Origin: Streptomyces poonensis
GTDB lineage: Bacteria; Actinomycetota; Actinomycetes; Streptomycetales; Streptomycetaceae
Direction of reading: 5' to 3'
Assembly (NCBI RefSeq): GCF_014650915.1
Contig: NZ_BMVW01000013.1
Span: forward strand, 174,008-238,007
Length of the DNA stretch: 64,000 bases
The notes under the pieces were generated by a model that did not search any database, was not told the origin of the DNA, and saw only the letters and a program-made list of their open reading frames with translations. Each line of letters opens with the position of its first letter. Positions within the stretch are counted from its first letter, which is position 1. The translations under genes and the position numbers were made by a program. Positions 11,589-20,269 of the stretch are shown here, in pieces.

Positions 11589-12221
11589 TCAGCGGCCCAC
11601 CGCGATCGTGTGGCCGACGGTGGCCGGGTCGGCCAGCGCGGCGAGGACGGCACGGGCCAGGTCGGTGCGGGCGATCATGATGCCGCCGCGCACGTTGCGG
11701 TCGACGGCCGTGCGGTAGGGGCGGGACCTGCCGTCGGTGAGGCGGGGCGGCCGCATGATCGTCCAGTCCAGGCCGCCGGCCCGGACGATCTCCTCGGTGC
11801 GGACGAAGTCGGCGAAGGGGCCGCGCAGCACGCGCCGCAGCAGGGGCTTGACGACGGCCCGGGTGAACGGGCCGTCGCCGTCGTCGACGACATGGCCGCC
11901 GGCGGTGACGACGACCAGGCGGCGGGTGCCGGTGGCCCGCATCGCGGTGATGATCGCGCGAGCTCCGTCGCCGCACACCGACGTGTCGCCCTTGGAGCGG
12001 GGACCCAGGGCCGAGACCACGGCGTCCCGCCCGGCCACCGACTCCCTGATCGCCTCGGGATCCATGGCGTCGGCGGTCACCACGTCGAGGCCCGGGTGGT
12101 CCGCCCGCCGCAGGCGGGCCGGGTCCCGGACGACCGCGGTGACGTGATGGCCGGCCGCCAGTGCCTGGTCCAAGAGGTGCTGTCCGGTGCCGCCGGTGGC
12201 GCCGAAAACGGTCATACGCAT
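11589..12221 (-). CDS. NmrA-like NAD(P)H-binding reductase
   Basis: Encodes 210 residues of the atypical SDR group. The nucleotide motif GATGGTGQHL is at residues 7-16, followed by VTAVVRDPARL. No YxxxK catalytic pair is evident, as in many NmrA/BVR-B-like proteins. Two in-frame ATGs (12221, 12215) are possible. It is divergent from a TetR gene across a gap carrying two palindromic operators, so repression by that TetR is likely. The SGNH hydrolase gene is coupled downstream. Confidence 0.85.
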   Translation of the reverse strand: MRMTVFGATGGTGQHLLDQALAAGHHVTAVVRDPARLRRADHPGLDVVTADAMDPEAIRESVAGRDAVVSALGPRSKGDTSVCGDGARAIITAMRATGTRRLVVVTAGGHVVDDGDGPFTRAVVKPLLRRVLRGPFADFVRTEEIVRAGGLDWTIMRPPRLTDGRSRPYRTAVDRNVRGGIMIARTDLARAVLAALADPATVGHTIAVGR

Positions 12222-12246
12222 GCTCGTCCTCCCGATCGGACAGGGG

Positions 12247-12287
12247 CTAGTGAACACTAACCCCCAGACTGGGCTAGTGGTCACTAA
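12247..12287. promoter_or_regulatory. Two TetR-type operators in a divergent promoter
   Basis: Two copies of a palindrome with arms TAGTG/CACTA occur: CTAGTGAACACTAA at 12247-12260 and CTAGTGGTCACTAA at 12274-12287. They are 27 bp apart (start to start) in the same orientation. They lie between the NmrA-like gene and the TetR gene and are the likely binding sites of that regulator. Confidence 0.75.
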
Positions 12288-12329
12288 CCTGTCAATCGAA
12301 AGAGCCGGACAGCCATGGGAGGGGCGGCG

Positions 12330-12905
12330 ATGAGCACCCGGGAGCGGATCCTCGACGCGGCGGCGGACATCCTGCGCACCCGCGGCGTCGCACACGCCAC
12401 GACCAAGGAGATCGCGCAGGCGACGGGTGTCTCGGAGCCCACGCTGTACAAGTACTTCCCGGACAAGGAACGGCTGCTGCTCGCCGTCCTGGAGGAGAGG
12501 GTGCCCGGGCTGTCCCAGGTCACGGTGCGCCCGGGCGAAGGCGACGTCGAGGAGAACCTCACGGAACTCGCCCACGCGGCCCTGACCTTCTACCAGCGGT
12601 CGATCCCGATGCTGGGTGCCCTTCTCGCGGACCCGCGGCGCATGGCGGCACACCGGGAGGCGATGAGCCGGCACGGCGCCGGGCCGGACCGGGCGGTCGC
12701 CGGCTTCGCCGCCTATCTGAGCGCCGAGCGGGACCTCGGGCGCATCGCGGAGGACGCCGACCCGGAGGCGGCGGCGGCCCTCCTGATCGGCGCGTGCTTC
12801 CAGGAGGCGTTCCTGCGTTACTACGCCGAGGGGAGGGATGCCGCCGCCGCACCGCGCGCCCGGGCCGAGGCCCTGGCCCGGGCGGTCGTCAGGCCGCTGC
12901 GGTGA
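12330..12905 (+). CDS. TetR/AcrR family transcriptional regulator
   Basis: Encodes 191 residues. The HTH is at the start: RERILDAAADILRTRGVAHA, then ATGVSEPTLYKYFPDKERLL. The ATG at 12330 is preceded by GGGAGGGG at good distance; an earlier in-frame ATG at 12315 lacks this. It is divergent from the NmrA-like gene, with two palindromic operators between. It probably represses itself and the NmrA-SGNH pair. Confidence 0.88.
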   Translation: MSTRERILDAAADILRTRGVAHATTKEIAQATGVSEPTLYKYFPDKERLLLAVLEERVPGLSQVTVRPGEGDVEENLTELAHAALTFYQRSIPMLGALLADPRRMAAHREAMSRHGAGPDRAVAGFAAYLSAERDLGRIAEDADPEAAAALLIGACFQEAFLRYYAEGRDAAAAPRARAEALARAVVRPLR

Positions 12906-12928
12906 CCGTCCCCGGCGCACGGGGACGG
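12906..12928. terminator. Hairpin between convergent genes
   Basis: An 8-bp stem (CCGTCCCC at 12906-12913 with GGGGACGG at 12921-12928, 7-base loop) follows the TetR stop and precedes the end of the catabolic operon on the other strand. It probably stops transcription both ways. Confidence 0.5.
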
Positions 12929-12944
12929 GTGGTTCCGTGCGGCG

Positions 12945-13595
12945 TCAGCAGGCGGCCGCGAAACCGTCCAGGCGCAGCGGGGCCTCGGTGCGCGCCACGA
13001 TGTCCTCGACGGTGACGCCCGGGGCGGTCTCGACGAGGGCGAGACCGTCGTCGGTGATGTCGAGGACACCGAGGTCGGTGATGATCCGGTGGACGCACCG
13101 CTCGCCGGTGAGCGGCAGCGTGCACTCCTCCAGGACCTTCGGGGAGCCGTCCTTGGCGGTGTGCTCCATGAGGACGATGACGCGGCGGGCGCCGTGCACG
13201 AGGTCCATGGCGCCGCCCATGCCCTTGACCATCTTGCCGGGGATCATCCAGTTGGCGAGGTCGCCCCGGGCCGACACCTGCATGGCACCGAGGACGGCGG
13301 TGTCGATGTGACCGCCGCGGATCATGCCGAACGACAGCGCGGAGTCGAAGAACGACGCCCCGGGCAGGACGGTGACCGTCTCCTTGCCGGCGTTGATCAG
13401 GTCCGGGTCGACCTCGGCCTCGGTGGGGTAGGGGCCGGTGCCGAGGATGCCGTTCTCGGAGTGGAGGACGACGTGGACGCCCGGCGGCAGATGGCCGGGG
13501 ATGAGGGTGGGCAGGCCGATGCCCAGGTTGACGTAGGAGCCGTCGGTGAGCTCGGCGGCGGCGCGGGCGGCCATCTGGTCGCGGGTCCAGGCCAT
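12945..13595 (-). CDS. 3-oxoacid/3-oxoadipate CoA-transferase subunit B
   Basis: Encodes 216 residues of the family I CoA-transferase beta subunit. The catalytic Glu lies in HSENGILG near residue 52, and GGHIDTAVLGAMQVSARGD is a family hallmark. Subunit A is directly upstream with the ATG and stop overlapping by one base. The pair transfers CoA from succinyl-CoA to a 3-oxoacid. PcaIJ-like and ScoAB-like enzymes cannot be separated by eye; the aromatic operon makes a 3-oxoadipate-like ring-cleavage product plausible. This is the last gene of the operon. Confidence 0.88.
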   Translation of the reverse strand: MAWTRDQMAARAAAELTDGSYVNLGIGLPTLIPGHLPPGVHVVLHSENGILGTGPYPTEAEVDPDLINAGKETVTVLPGASFFDSALSFGMIRGGHIDTAVLGAMQVSARGDLANWMIPGKMVKGMGGAMDLVHGARRVIVLMEHTAKDGSPKVLEECTLPLTGERCVHRIITDLGVLDITDDGLALVETAPGVTVEDIVARTEAPLRLDGFAAAC

Positions 13596-14353
13596 CAGGA
13601 ACGTACCGTCCTCTTCTCGATGGGCTTGTCGGACGCCTCTTCGGCGGTGAGCCGTACGACCCTCTGCACGTAGATGCCGGGGAGGTGGATCTCCTCCGGG
13701 CTCAGCTCGCCCGGTTCGACGAGCTCCTCGACCTCGGCGACCGTGACGCGTCCGGCCATGGCTGCGAGGGGGTTGAAGTTGGCGGCGGCCCGGCGGAAGA
13801 CGAGGTTGCCGTGCCGGTCGCCGCGCCAGGCCCGGACGAGGGCGAAGTCGGTGGTGATTCCGTGCTCCAGGACGTACGGACGGCCCGAGAAGTCGCGGGT
13901 CTCCTTGGGCGGGGAGGCGACCGCCACCGAACCGCCCCCGGCCGCGTACCGCCAGGGCAGACCGCCCCGGGCGACCTGGGTGCCGACGCCCGCCGGGGTG
14001 TAGAAGGCGGGGATGCCCGCGCCGCCCGCGCGCAGGCGTTCGGCGAGGGTGCCCTGCGGGGTCAGCTCCACCTCCAGTTCCCCGTTGAGGTACTGCCGTG
14101 CGAACTCCTTGTTCTCGCCCACGTAGGAACCGGTGACGCGGGCGATACGGCCCGCGGCGAGCAGCACGCCGAGGCCGCGGCCGTCGACGCCGCAGTTGTT
14201 GGAGACGACCTCCAGGCCCGTGGCGCCCTGCGCGTACAGGGCGCCGATGAGGACGTCCGGGATGCCGGAGAGGCCGAAGCCGCCGACGGCGAGCGAGGCG
14301 CCGTCGGGGATGTCGGCGACCGCCTCGGCGGCGTCGCGGATCTCCTTGTTCAT
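13595..14353 (-). CDS. 3-oxoacid/3-oxoadipate CoA-transferase subunit A
   Basis: Encodes 252 residues. The CoA-binding glycine loop VGGFGLSGIPDVLI is near residue 22, and VVSNNCGVDGRGLG and TYVGENKEF-like segments follow the family. It partners with the downstream subunit B (one-base overlap) and overlaps the upstream SDR stop by ATGA, so all are translated together. Together the subunits activate a ring-cleavage acid for thiolysis. Confidence 0.88.
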   Translation of the reverse strand: MNKEIRDAAEAVADIPDGASLAVGGFGLSGIPDVLIGALYAQGATGLEVVSNNCGVDGRGLGVLLAAGRIARVTGSYVGENKEFARQYLNGELEVELTPQGTLAERLRAGGAGIPAFYTPAGVGTQVARGGLPWRYAAGGGSVAVASPPKETRDFSGRPYVLEHGITTDFALVRAWRGDRHGNLVFRRAAANFNPLAAMAGRVTVAEVEELVEPGELSPEEIHLPGIYVQRVVRLTAEEASDKPIEKRTVRS

Positions 14354-15117
14354 GGGTGACGTGTCCTTTCAGGGGCGCCGGCCAGGGCGTCGGAGACCGA
14401 CTTGACGCCCCCGTGCGCGGTCAGCCCGCCGTCCACGGGGATCTCGGCGCCGGTGATGAACGACGAGTCGTCCGACAGCAGGAAGACGACCAGCGGGGCG
14501 ACCTCGCCGACGGTCCCGGTGCGGCCCAGCGGTGTCTCGCGGACGTTGGCCTCGCGGAAGGCCGGCGCGGCCGAGGCCGTCATCTCGGTCTCGATGTAGC
14601 CGGGGTGGACGGTGTTGACGCGGATGCCGCGCGGGCCCAGTTCCATGGCGGCGGTCCTCGACAGCCCCCGCAGTGCCCACTTGCTGGCGGTGTACGCGAC
14701 CGGGTAGTGGCCGGTGAGCGCGGCGGAGGAGCCCACGTTGACGATCGACGACCCGGCCGGCATCAGCGGGGCGAGATGCTGGATGCCCAGCAGCGGGCCG
14801 GTCACGTTGACGGCGTGCACCCGTGCCATGTCCTCGGGGCGCACGTCGTCGATCCGCGCGCGCCAGGTGACTCCGGCGTTGTTGACCAGCCCGTGCACCT
14901 GCCCGTACGCCTCGCGCAGTTCGGCGGCGAGCTCCTCCCAGTCCCGCTCGCTGGTGACGTCCAGGCGCCGGCAGCCCGGGGTCTCCGCCACATCGGTGGC
15001 GATCACCCGGGCGCCCTCCCGGGTCAGGGCGACGGCCTCGGCGGCACCCTGCCCGCGGGCCGCGCCGGTGACCACGACGACCTTGCCCAGCAGTCTCTTG
15101 GAACGCAGCTCGCTCAC
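14350..15117 (-). CDS. SDR family oxidoreductase of the catabolic operon
   Basis: Encodes 255 residues. TGAARGQG is the NAD-binding motif near residue 17, LVNNAGV the structural motif, S then YTASKWAL the Ser-Tyr-Lys active site, and GRTGTVGEVAP the C-terminal segment of FabG-like enzymes. The GTG at 15117 overlaps the upstream FAH gene by GTGA. It probably oxidises or reduces an alcohol or ketone intermediate of the aromatic pathway; substrate unknown. Confidence 0.85.
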   Translation of the reverse strand: MSELRSKRLLGKVVVVTGAARGQGAAEAVALTREGARVIATDVAETPGCRRLDVTSERDWEELAAELREAYGQVHGLVNNAGVTWRARIDDVRPEDMARVHAVNVTGPLLGIQHLAPLMPAGSSIVNVGSSAALTGHYPVAYTASKWALRGLSRTAAMELGPRGIRVNTVHPGYIETEMTASAAPAFREANVRETPLGRTGTVGEVAPLVVFLLSDDSSFITGAEIPVDGGLTAHGGVKSVSDALAGAPERTRHP

Positions 15118-16085
15118 GGCCGCTCCCGCGTGCGGCGCCGCCCGGCGGGCAGGGGAACGGGCGCGGGCCCGGGGACCACGGTGTTGGAGACCGTGCCGAT
15201 GCCCTCGACGGTGAGCGTGACGGTGTCGCCGGGCTTCAGCGGCGGCGGCGTCCGCTCTCCGCGCCGGCCCCACAGTTCGGCGAGGCAGCCGCCGTTGCCG
15301 CAGGTCCCCGAGCCGAGGAGGTCGCCGGGCACGACGCGGGTGCCGCGGGAGGCGTAGGCGACCATCTCCTCGAAGGTCCAGCTCATGTTGGACAGCAGAT
15401 CCGTGCCCACGGTCTCGCCGTTGACCTGCGCGGTCAGGGCGAGCCGCAGGAAGCCCTCGCTGTCGCGGTACGGCTCCAGCTCGTCCGCGGTGACCAGGTA
15501 CGGGCCGAGGGTGGTGGCGGTGTCCTTGCCCTTGCAGGGGCCGAGGCCGACCTTCATCTCCGCGGACTGGAGGTCGCGGGCGGACCAGTCGTTGAAGACG
15601 GTGTAGCCGATGATGTGGTCGCGGGCCTGTTCCGGGGTGAGGTCGCGGCCCTCGCGGCCGATGACGGCGCCGACCTCGAGTTCGAAGTCCAGGACGGCCG
15701 AGCCCGGCGGCACGGGAATGTCGTCGTGCGGCCCGAACACGGCGTGCGGGTTGGTGAAGTAGAACGTCGGCGCCGCGTACCACTGCTCGGGTACGCCCGC
15801 GGTGCCGTCCACGGACCGCCGTACGCCTTCGACGTGCTCCTCGAAGGTGACGAAGTCCCGGACGGAGGCGGGCCGGAGGGGAGGCAGCAGCCGCACCTGG
15901 GAGACATGGGGGCCGGGCGGTACGTCGAGCGAGGCGGAACCGGCGTCGAGCAGTGCCTGGATTCCGTCGCCGGAGGCGATGAGGTCGGTGAGCGAGCGTG
16001 CGCCCGGCACGGGGTACAGGGTGCCGTCGTCGTCCACGACGGCGACGCGGTGCTGCTGCTGGTGCTGGTAGGCGGCGAAGCGCAT
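15114..16085 (-). CDS. Fumarylacetoacetate hydrolase family protein (first copy)
   Basis: Encodes 323 residues of the FAH superfamily. The metal-binding segment is visible: FELEVGAVIGREGRDL with Glu ligands, then GYTVFNDWSARDLQ, and later GDLLGSGTCGNGGC. The enzyme should hydrolyse a C-C bond or hydrate/decarboxylate an oxo-acid from ring cleavage. The start at 16085 gives the usual MRFAAYQHQQQHRV N-terminus. A second, different FAH protein lies at the head of the operon. Confidence 0.87.
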   Translation of the reverse strand: MRFAAYQHQQQHRVAVVDDDGTLYPVPGARSLTDLIASGDGIQALLDAGSASLDVPPGPHVSQVRLLPPLRPASVRDFVTFEEHVEGVRRSVDGTAGVPEQWYAAPTFYFTNPHAVFGPHDDIPVPPGSAVLDFELEVGAVIGREGRDLTPEQARDHIIGYTVFNDWSARDLQSAEMKVGLGPCKGKDTATTLGPYLVTADELEPYRDSEGFLRLALTAQVNGETVGTDLLSNMSWTFEEMVAYASRGTRVVPGDLLGSGTCGNGGCLAELWGRRGERTPPPLKPGDTVTLTVEGIGTVSNTVVPGPAPVPLPAGRRRTRERP

Positions 16086-16113
16086 GGGCGGCTCCTGGCG
16101 GGGCGGTGGGTGA

Positions 16114-16166
16114 CCGGGGGCGCGGCGGGTGAGTCAGGGCTGGTGACAGGACCGCCGCGCCCCCGG
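16114..16166. other. Long inverted repeat inside the catabolic operon
   Basis: A perfect 15-bp inverted repeat (arms 16114-16128 and 16152-16166) with a 23-base loop fills the only sizeable gap in the operon, between the extradiol dioxygenase stop and the first FAH start. It may attenuate or stabilise mRNA, or end a shorter transcript. Confidence 0.55.
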
Positions 16167-16191
16167 AGTCATGGGGTGGAGGGCTCGGGGA

Positions 16192-17124
16192 TCAGACCGG
16201 CGGGGCGACGAAGCAGCCGCGGTCGGGGTCGTTGAAGGACTCCTTGGCGATCAGCTCGTTCATCGGGTTCGCCGTGCCCCACTGGTCGGTGACCTCGGGC
16301 TGGGAGAAGTCGTAGACGTGCGGGTGCCAGGTGTCCTCGTCGAGGCACTCCAGCTCGGTGGTGTACTCGACGGTGTTGCCGTGCGGGTCCAGGAAGTACG
16401 TGAAGGTGTTGTCGCCCGCCATGTGCCGCCCGGGGCCCCAGATCTTGCGGAAGCCGGCCCGCATCACCCGTCCCGAGCCGCGCATGTACTCGTCCAGGCC
16501 GCGCATCTCGAACGAGATGTGGTGCAGGGCGGTGTGCGGGCCCTGCGCGATGGCCATGGAGTGGTGCTGGTTGCTGATCCGCATGAAGTGCATGACCTCG
16601 CCCATGTGCGGCGAGCTCAGCGTGTCGGAGAGACGGAAGCCGAGATGGCGCTCGTACCACTCGCGGGTGCGGTTGAGGTCGGGGGAGTTGAGCACGACGT
16701 GGGAGAGCTTGACCGGGATCGACTCGCGCTCCTCGATCTTGCGGTGCTGCCGGACCTCGACGTCCGCGGAGACCTCGATGGTGCGCCCGTCGACGTCGAA
16801 GAAGCGGAAGCCGTAGCCGCCGCCGGGCGTGTCCACCGTGCCGGGCTGCGATATCAACTGCACGCCGCCCGCGAGGAGTTCCTCGGCGAGCGTGTCCACG
16901 TCGGCCGGGCTCGCGGCACCGTACGAGACGAGGTCGAGCCGCTTCTCCTCGGCCTTGCGCAGCCGCACGACGTACTGCTCCGGGGAGCCCTCGGCGGCCA
17001 GGAAGGAGATGCCGGAGTCCTCGGCGACCTTGGTGAGGCCCCAGACGCCGGCGTAGAAGTCGAGCTGCTTGTCGTAGTCGGGCACGGCGAGGTCGACGTG
17101 CCGGAGATGGGTGAGCAGGCGCAT
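16192..17124 (-). CDS. Extradiol ring-cleavage dioxygenase (VOC, catechol 2,3-dioxygenase type)
   Basis: Encodes 310 residues with two vicinal-oxygen-chelate repeats. The second repeat carries the Fe(II) triad: His in KLSHVVLNSP, His in LHHISFEM and Glu in GNTVEYTTE near residue 260. The first repeat (LRHVDLAVPDYDKQ) is the structural copy. It should cleave a catechol-type ring next to the hydroxyls. The FAD hydroxylase of the same operon is the likely supplier of the diol. Five bases separate it from the amidohydrolase. Confidence 0.88.
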   Translation of the reverse strand: MRLLTHLRHVDLAVPDYDKQLDFYAGVWGLTKVAEDSGISFLAAEGSPEQYVVRLRKAEEKRLDLVSYGAASPADVDTLAEELLAGGVQLISQPGTVDTPGGGYGFRFFDVDGRTIEVSADVEVRQHRKIEERESIPVKLSHVVLNSPDLNRTREWYERHLGFRLSDTLSSPHMGEVMHFMRISNQHHSMAIAQGPHTALHHISFEMRGLDEYMRGSGRVMRAGFRKIWGPGRHMAGDNTFTYFLDPHGNTVEYTTELECLDEDTWHPHVYDFSQPEVTDQWGTANPMNELIAKESFNDPDRGCFVAPPV

Positions 17125-17128
17125 GGTG

Positions 17129-18139
17129 TCACTCCTTGGAGAGCAGGGCGGCCGCGTTGCCGCCGCGTACGGCGTGGAAGTCGGCCTCGGGCAGACGCGC
17201 GGCGCGCAGGGCGCCGACCGGGTCCTCGGTGCCCATGTCGAAGGGGAAGTCCGAGCCGAGCAGGACCCGGTCGGCCCCGGCGACGCGGATCAGCTCCCGC
17301 AGCACGTGCGGGTCGTGGACGAGGGAGTCGAAGTACAGCCGCTTGAGATAGCTGCTGGGCAGGTGGGCGCAGCCCGCGCCCGCGTCGGAGCGGGCCGACC
17401 AGGCGTGGTCGCTGCGGCCGATGTGGGTGGGCAGATAGCCGCCGCCGTGCGCCGCGATCACCTTCAGCGCGGGGTGGCGGTCGAGCACGCCGGAGAAGAT
17501 CAGGTGGGACAGGGCGACGGCGTTCTCGGTGGGCTGGCCGACGGTGTTGGACAGGTACCACTGGTCCAGGCGCTCGTCGAGGGTGCAGCCGAAGGGGTGC
17601 AGGAAGAGCAGCGCGCCGGTCTCCTCGGCCCGTGCCCACAGGGGCTCGTAGGCCGGGTCCGACAGCTCGCGTCCCGGTGCGTGGCTGGAGAGCTCCACGC
17701 CCAGCAGGCCCTGCGTCAGGGCGTGGTCGAGTGCCTCGACCGCGAGGTCCGGGTGCTGGAGGGGGACGAGGCCGAGGCCCCTCAGCCGGTCGGGCGCCGC
17801 CGCACAGTGCGCGGCCGTCGCCTCGTTGGCGAGCCGGTACAGCTTTCCGGCCGTGTCCTCGTCCGTCCAGTAGTGGTAGTGCGAGGGGGACGGGCTGACG
17901 AGCTGGACGTCCACGCCCTGCGCGTCCATGGCGGCCAGCCGCACGGTGACGTCGGTCAGCCGCGGGATCCGCTCGCGCACCATGGGGCCGCTGACGGCGA
18001 GCGCCGCGGGGCCGTTGCGGCGGGCGTCCAGCGCCCTGGCCTCGGCGTGCCCCGGCAGGTCCGCGACCAGTGCCTCCACCTCGGGCAGCAGGACGTGCGC
18101 GTGCACGTCGACGGTGGGGACAGCGGGAGACGTCGTCAC
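17129..18139 (-). CDS. Amidohydrolase family protein (ACMSD-like)
   Basis: Encodes 336 residues of the amidohydrolase_2 group. The metal motif VDVHAHV is at the N-terminus, a central His lies in ETGALLFLHPFG, another in VIAAHGGGYLP, and the Asp in LLGSDFPFDMG. The fold is shared by ACMS decarboxylase and related meta-cleavage enzymes, so decarboxylation of a ring-cleavage semialdehyde is the likely job. The GTG at 18139 overlaps the monooxygenase gene by GTGA. Confidence 0.85.
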   Translation of the reverse strand: MTTSPAVPTVDVHAHVLLPEVEALVADLPGHAEARALDARRNGPAALAVSGPMVRERIPRLTDVTVRLAAMDAQGVDVQLVSPSPSHYHYWTDEDTAGKLYRLANEATAAHCAAAPDRLRGLGLVPLQHPDLAVEALDHALTQGLLGVELSSHAPGRELSDPAYEPLWARAEETGALLFLHPFGCTLDERLDQWYLSNTVGQPTENAVALSHLIFSGVLDRHPALKVIAAHGGGYLPTHIGRSDHAWSARSDAGAGCAHLPSSYLKRLYFDSLVHDPHVLRELIRVAGADRVLLGSDFPFDMGTEDPVGALRAARLPEADFHAVRGGNAAALLSKE

Positions 18140-19275
18140 GGCAGCTCCCTGAGTATCGTCATGGTGCGGCCCATCAGGCCGGGGACGTCGGCGTCGCGCA
18201 CCCCGTCCAGCTGCCACTGCCCGATCTGCACGGACGCCTCCACGACCGCCCGCACGCGCGGGATGCGCCGCTCGTAGTACTCCTGGAACAGCTCGTCGTC
18301 CCACTCCCGGCCGCTCGTGAGCAGTCCGGCGAGGACGAGGGCGTCCTCCAGGGACATCGCCGCGCCCTGCGCGATGGTGGGCGGGCAGCAGTGGGCGGCG
18401 TCGCCGGCGAGGACGACCCGGCCGCGGTGCCAGGAGCCCTCGACCAGCAGCCGGTCGAACCAGGTGTAGTTGACCTTCGCCGGGTCGGTGAGGTGCGCGG
18501 TGATCTCGGGCCAGTTGCCGCCGTAGTGCCGCGCGAGCGCGCGCATCTCGTCGGCGTACGACTCCGGCGGGATCGTGGCGCGGTCGCGGTTGGCCTCGAC
18601 GACGTACGCGTAGATCGTGTCCTCGCTGGTGGGGCAGTAGCCGGCGATGTAGGCCGGGCCGCCGTAGGCGAGGTCGGTGCGGGTGACGCCGGCGGGGCGG
18701 GGCGCGGCGACGCGCCAGATGGCCATGCCGGTGGGCTCGGGCTTCGCCGTGATGCCGATCGCGGCGCGGGTGGCGGAGCCCAGACCGTCGGCGGCGATCA
18801 CCAGGTCGTAGCGGCCCTCGGTGCCGTCGGTGAAGCGGACGGAGACGCCGTCCGGGTCCTGGTCGAGGGTCTCGGCCCGGGTGCCCAGCCGTACGGTCGC
18901 CCCGCTCGCCCGGACGGCGTCGATGAGGATCCGCTGGAGCTGCGGGCGCTGCATGCCGACGGTGGCGGGCAGGTCGTCGCCGCCGGTGGGCAGGTCGCGC
19001 TGGACGTGCAGGACGGTGCCGTCGGGGGCGGTGATGCCCACCTCGTCGAAGCCGAAGCCGGACGCCTTCACCCGCTCCCACACGCCCAGTTCGCGCAGGA
19101 CGCGCAGGGCGTTGCCCTGGAGGGTGATGCCGGAGCCGGCGGTGGCGTTCCAGTCGTCCTTGGCCTCGATCAGGTCCACCGCCACGCCGGCGCGGCGCAG
19201 CAGGATCGTGACGGCGTTGCCGGCCGCGCCGCCGCCGACGACGAGGACCTTCCGGTCCGTCCGGGGTGTGCTCAT
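18136..19275 (-). CDS. FAD-dependent aromatic monooxygenase
   Basis: Encodes 379 residues of the p-hydroxybenzoate-hydroxylase type. The FAD motif VVGGGAAGN is at residues 11-19, the middle DG motif is DLVIAADGLGS, and the second FAD motif VVLAGDAAHCCPP lies near residue 290. It should hydroxylate an aromatic acid or amine to give the diol for the dioxygenase. It is in a 4-base overlap with the amidohydrolase. The substrate cannot be named from sequence. Confidence 0.88.
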   Translation of the reverse strand: MSTPRTDRKVLVVGGGAAGNAVTILLRRAGVAVDLIEAKDDWNATAGSGITLQGNALRVLRELGVWERVKASGFGFDEVGITAPDGTVLHVQRDLPTGGDDLPATVGMQRPQLQRILIDAVRASGATVRLGTRAETLDQDPDGVSVRFTDGTEGRYDLVIAADGLGSATRAAIGITAKPEPTGMAIWRVAAPRPAGVTRTDLAYGGPAYIAGYCPTSEDTIYAYVVEANRDRATIPPESYADEMRALARHYGGNWPEITAHLTDPAKVNYTWFDRLLVEGSWHRGRVVLAGDAAHCCPPTIAQGAAMSLEDALVLAGLLTSGREWDDELFQEYYERRIPRVRAVVEASVQIGQWQLDGVRDADVPGLMGRTMTILRELP

Positions 19276-19300
19276 AGGGGGAACTCCCTTGTTCCGCTGG

Positions 19301-20269
19301 TTACTTGACGGCTATCGGGTTGACGGGGGAGCCGACCGCGCCCGTGACGGGCAGGGGAGCGGCGGTGAGCCAGAACTCGTACACGCCGTCCGCGGCGCAG
19401 TCCCCGGCCAGTGCCTCCAGGTCCCACATCTCGCCGATGAGCAGGCCGATGTTCGGGATGGCGACCTGGTGCAGCGGCTGGAAGGCGTGCTCGAACTCGT
19501 TGGGCCGCACCTCGAAGCCCCAGGTGTCGGTGGCGATCGCGGCGATCTCCGTGCCGTGCAGCCAGCCCGCCGTGGTGAAGGACAGGCCGGGCGCGGGGCC
19601 GCCGGCGTAGTCGCCCCAGCCGTCGCGGCGGACGCGGGCCAGCTGCCCCGTGCGGACGAGGACGATGTCGCCCCGGCCGACCGTCACGCCGTGTGCGGCG
19701 GCGGTCGCGGTCAGGTGCTCCTCGGTGATCGCGAAGCCGTCGGGCAGCTCACCGCCGTCCCCGCCGACGACGCGGCCCACGTCGAGGAGGACGCCCCGCC
19801 CGGCGACGTGCGGCGCCATGTGCTCGATGCCGGTGACCAGGTCGCCGTCGGAGGTGACGACCTTCTGGGCGGGCCGCCCGTTCCACGCCCTGCCGTGGTC
19901 GAAGATGTGCCCGAGCCCGTCCCACTGCGTGGAGCACTGCAGCGGCATGGCGATCACGTCGTCGGCGCCGCCGATGCCGTGCGGGAAGCCCTGGTTGCCG
20001 AGGGCCGCGTCGGTGCCGGTGTCGAGCATGGTGTGCACCGGGTTGGTGCGCCGCCGCCAGCCCTTCTGCGGGCCGTTCATGTCGAACCGCTGGGAGAGGG
20101 AGAAGCTGACGCCCCGCCGGACGAGTGCCGCGCCCTCGCGGCGCTTGGCCTCGTCGAGGAAGTTGAGGGTGCCGAGCACGTCGTCCTCGCCCCAGCGGCC
20201 CCAGTTGGAGTACGCCTTGGCCGCCCGCGCGATCGAGCCCTCGGGGTCGTGCCGGTCGAGGGCCGTCAC
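19301..20269 (-). CDS. Cyclase family protein (kynurenine-formamidase-like fold)
   Basis: Encodes 322 residues. CSTQWDGLGH and FDHGRAWNG correspond to the metal-site region of the cyclase family, in which the canonical HxGTHxD motif is replaced by QWD. DIVLVRTGQLA and TWGFEVRPNE are also family-like. The GTG at 20269 overlaps the upstream FAH gene by GTGA. It may hydrolyse an amide or lactone intermediate of the aromatic pathway. Confidence 0.8.
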   Translation of the reverse strand: MTALDRHDPEGSIARAAKAYSNWGRWGEDDVLGTLNFLDEAKRREGAALVRRGVSFSLSQRFDMNGPQKGWRRRTNPVHTMLDTGTDAALGNQGFPHGIGGADDVIAMPLQCSTQWDGLGHIFDHGRAWNGRPAQKVVTSDGDLVTGIEHMAPHVAGRGVLLDVGRVVGGDGGELPDGFAITEEHLTATAAAHGVTVGRGDIVLVRTGQLARVRRDGWGDYAGGPAPGLSFTTAGWLHGTEIAAIATDTWGFEVRPNEFEHAFQPLHQVAIPNIGLLIGEMWDLEALAGDCAADGVYEFWLTAAPLPVTGAVGSPVNPIAVK

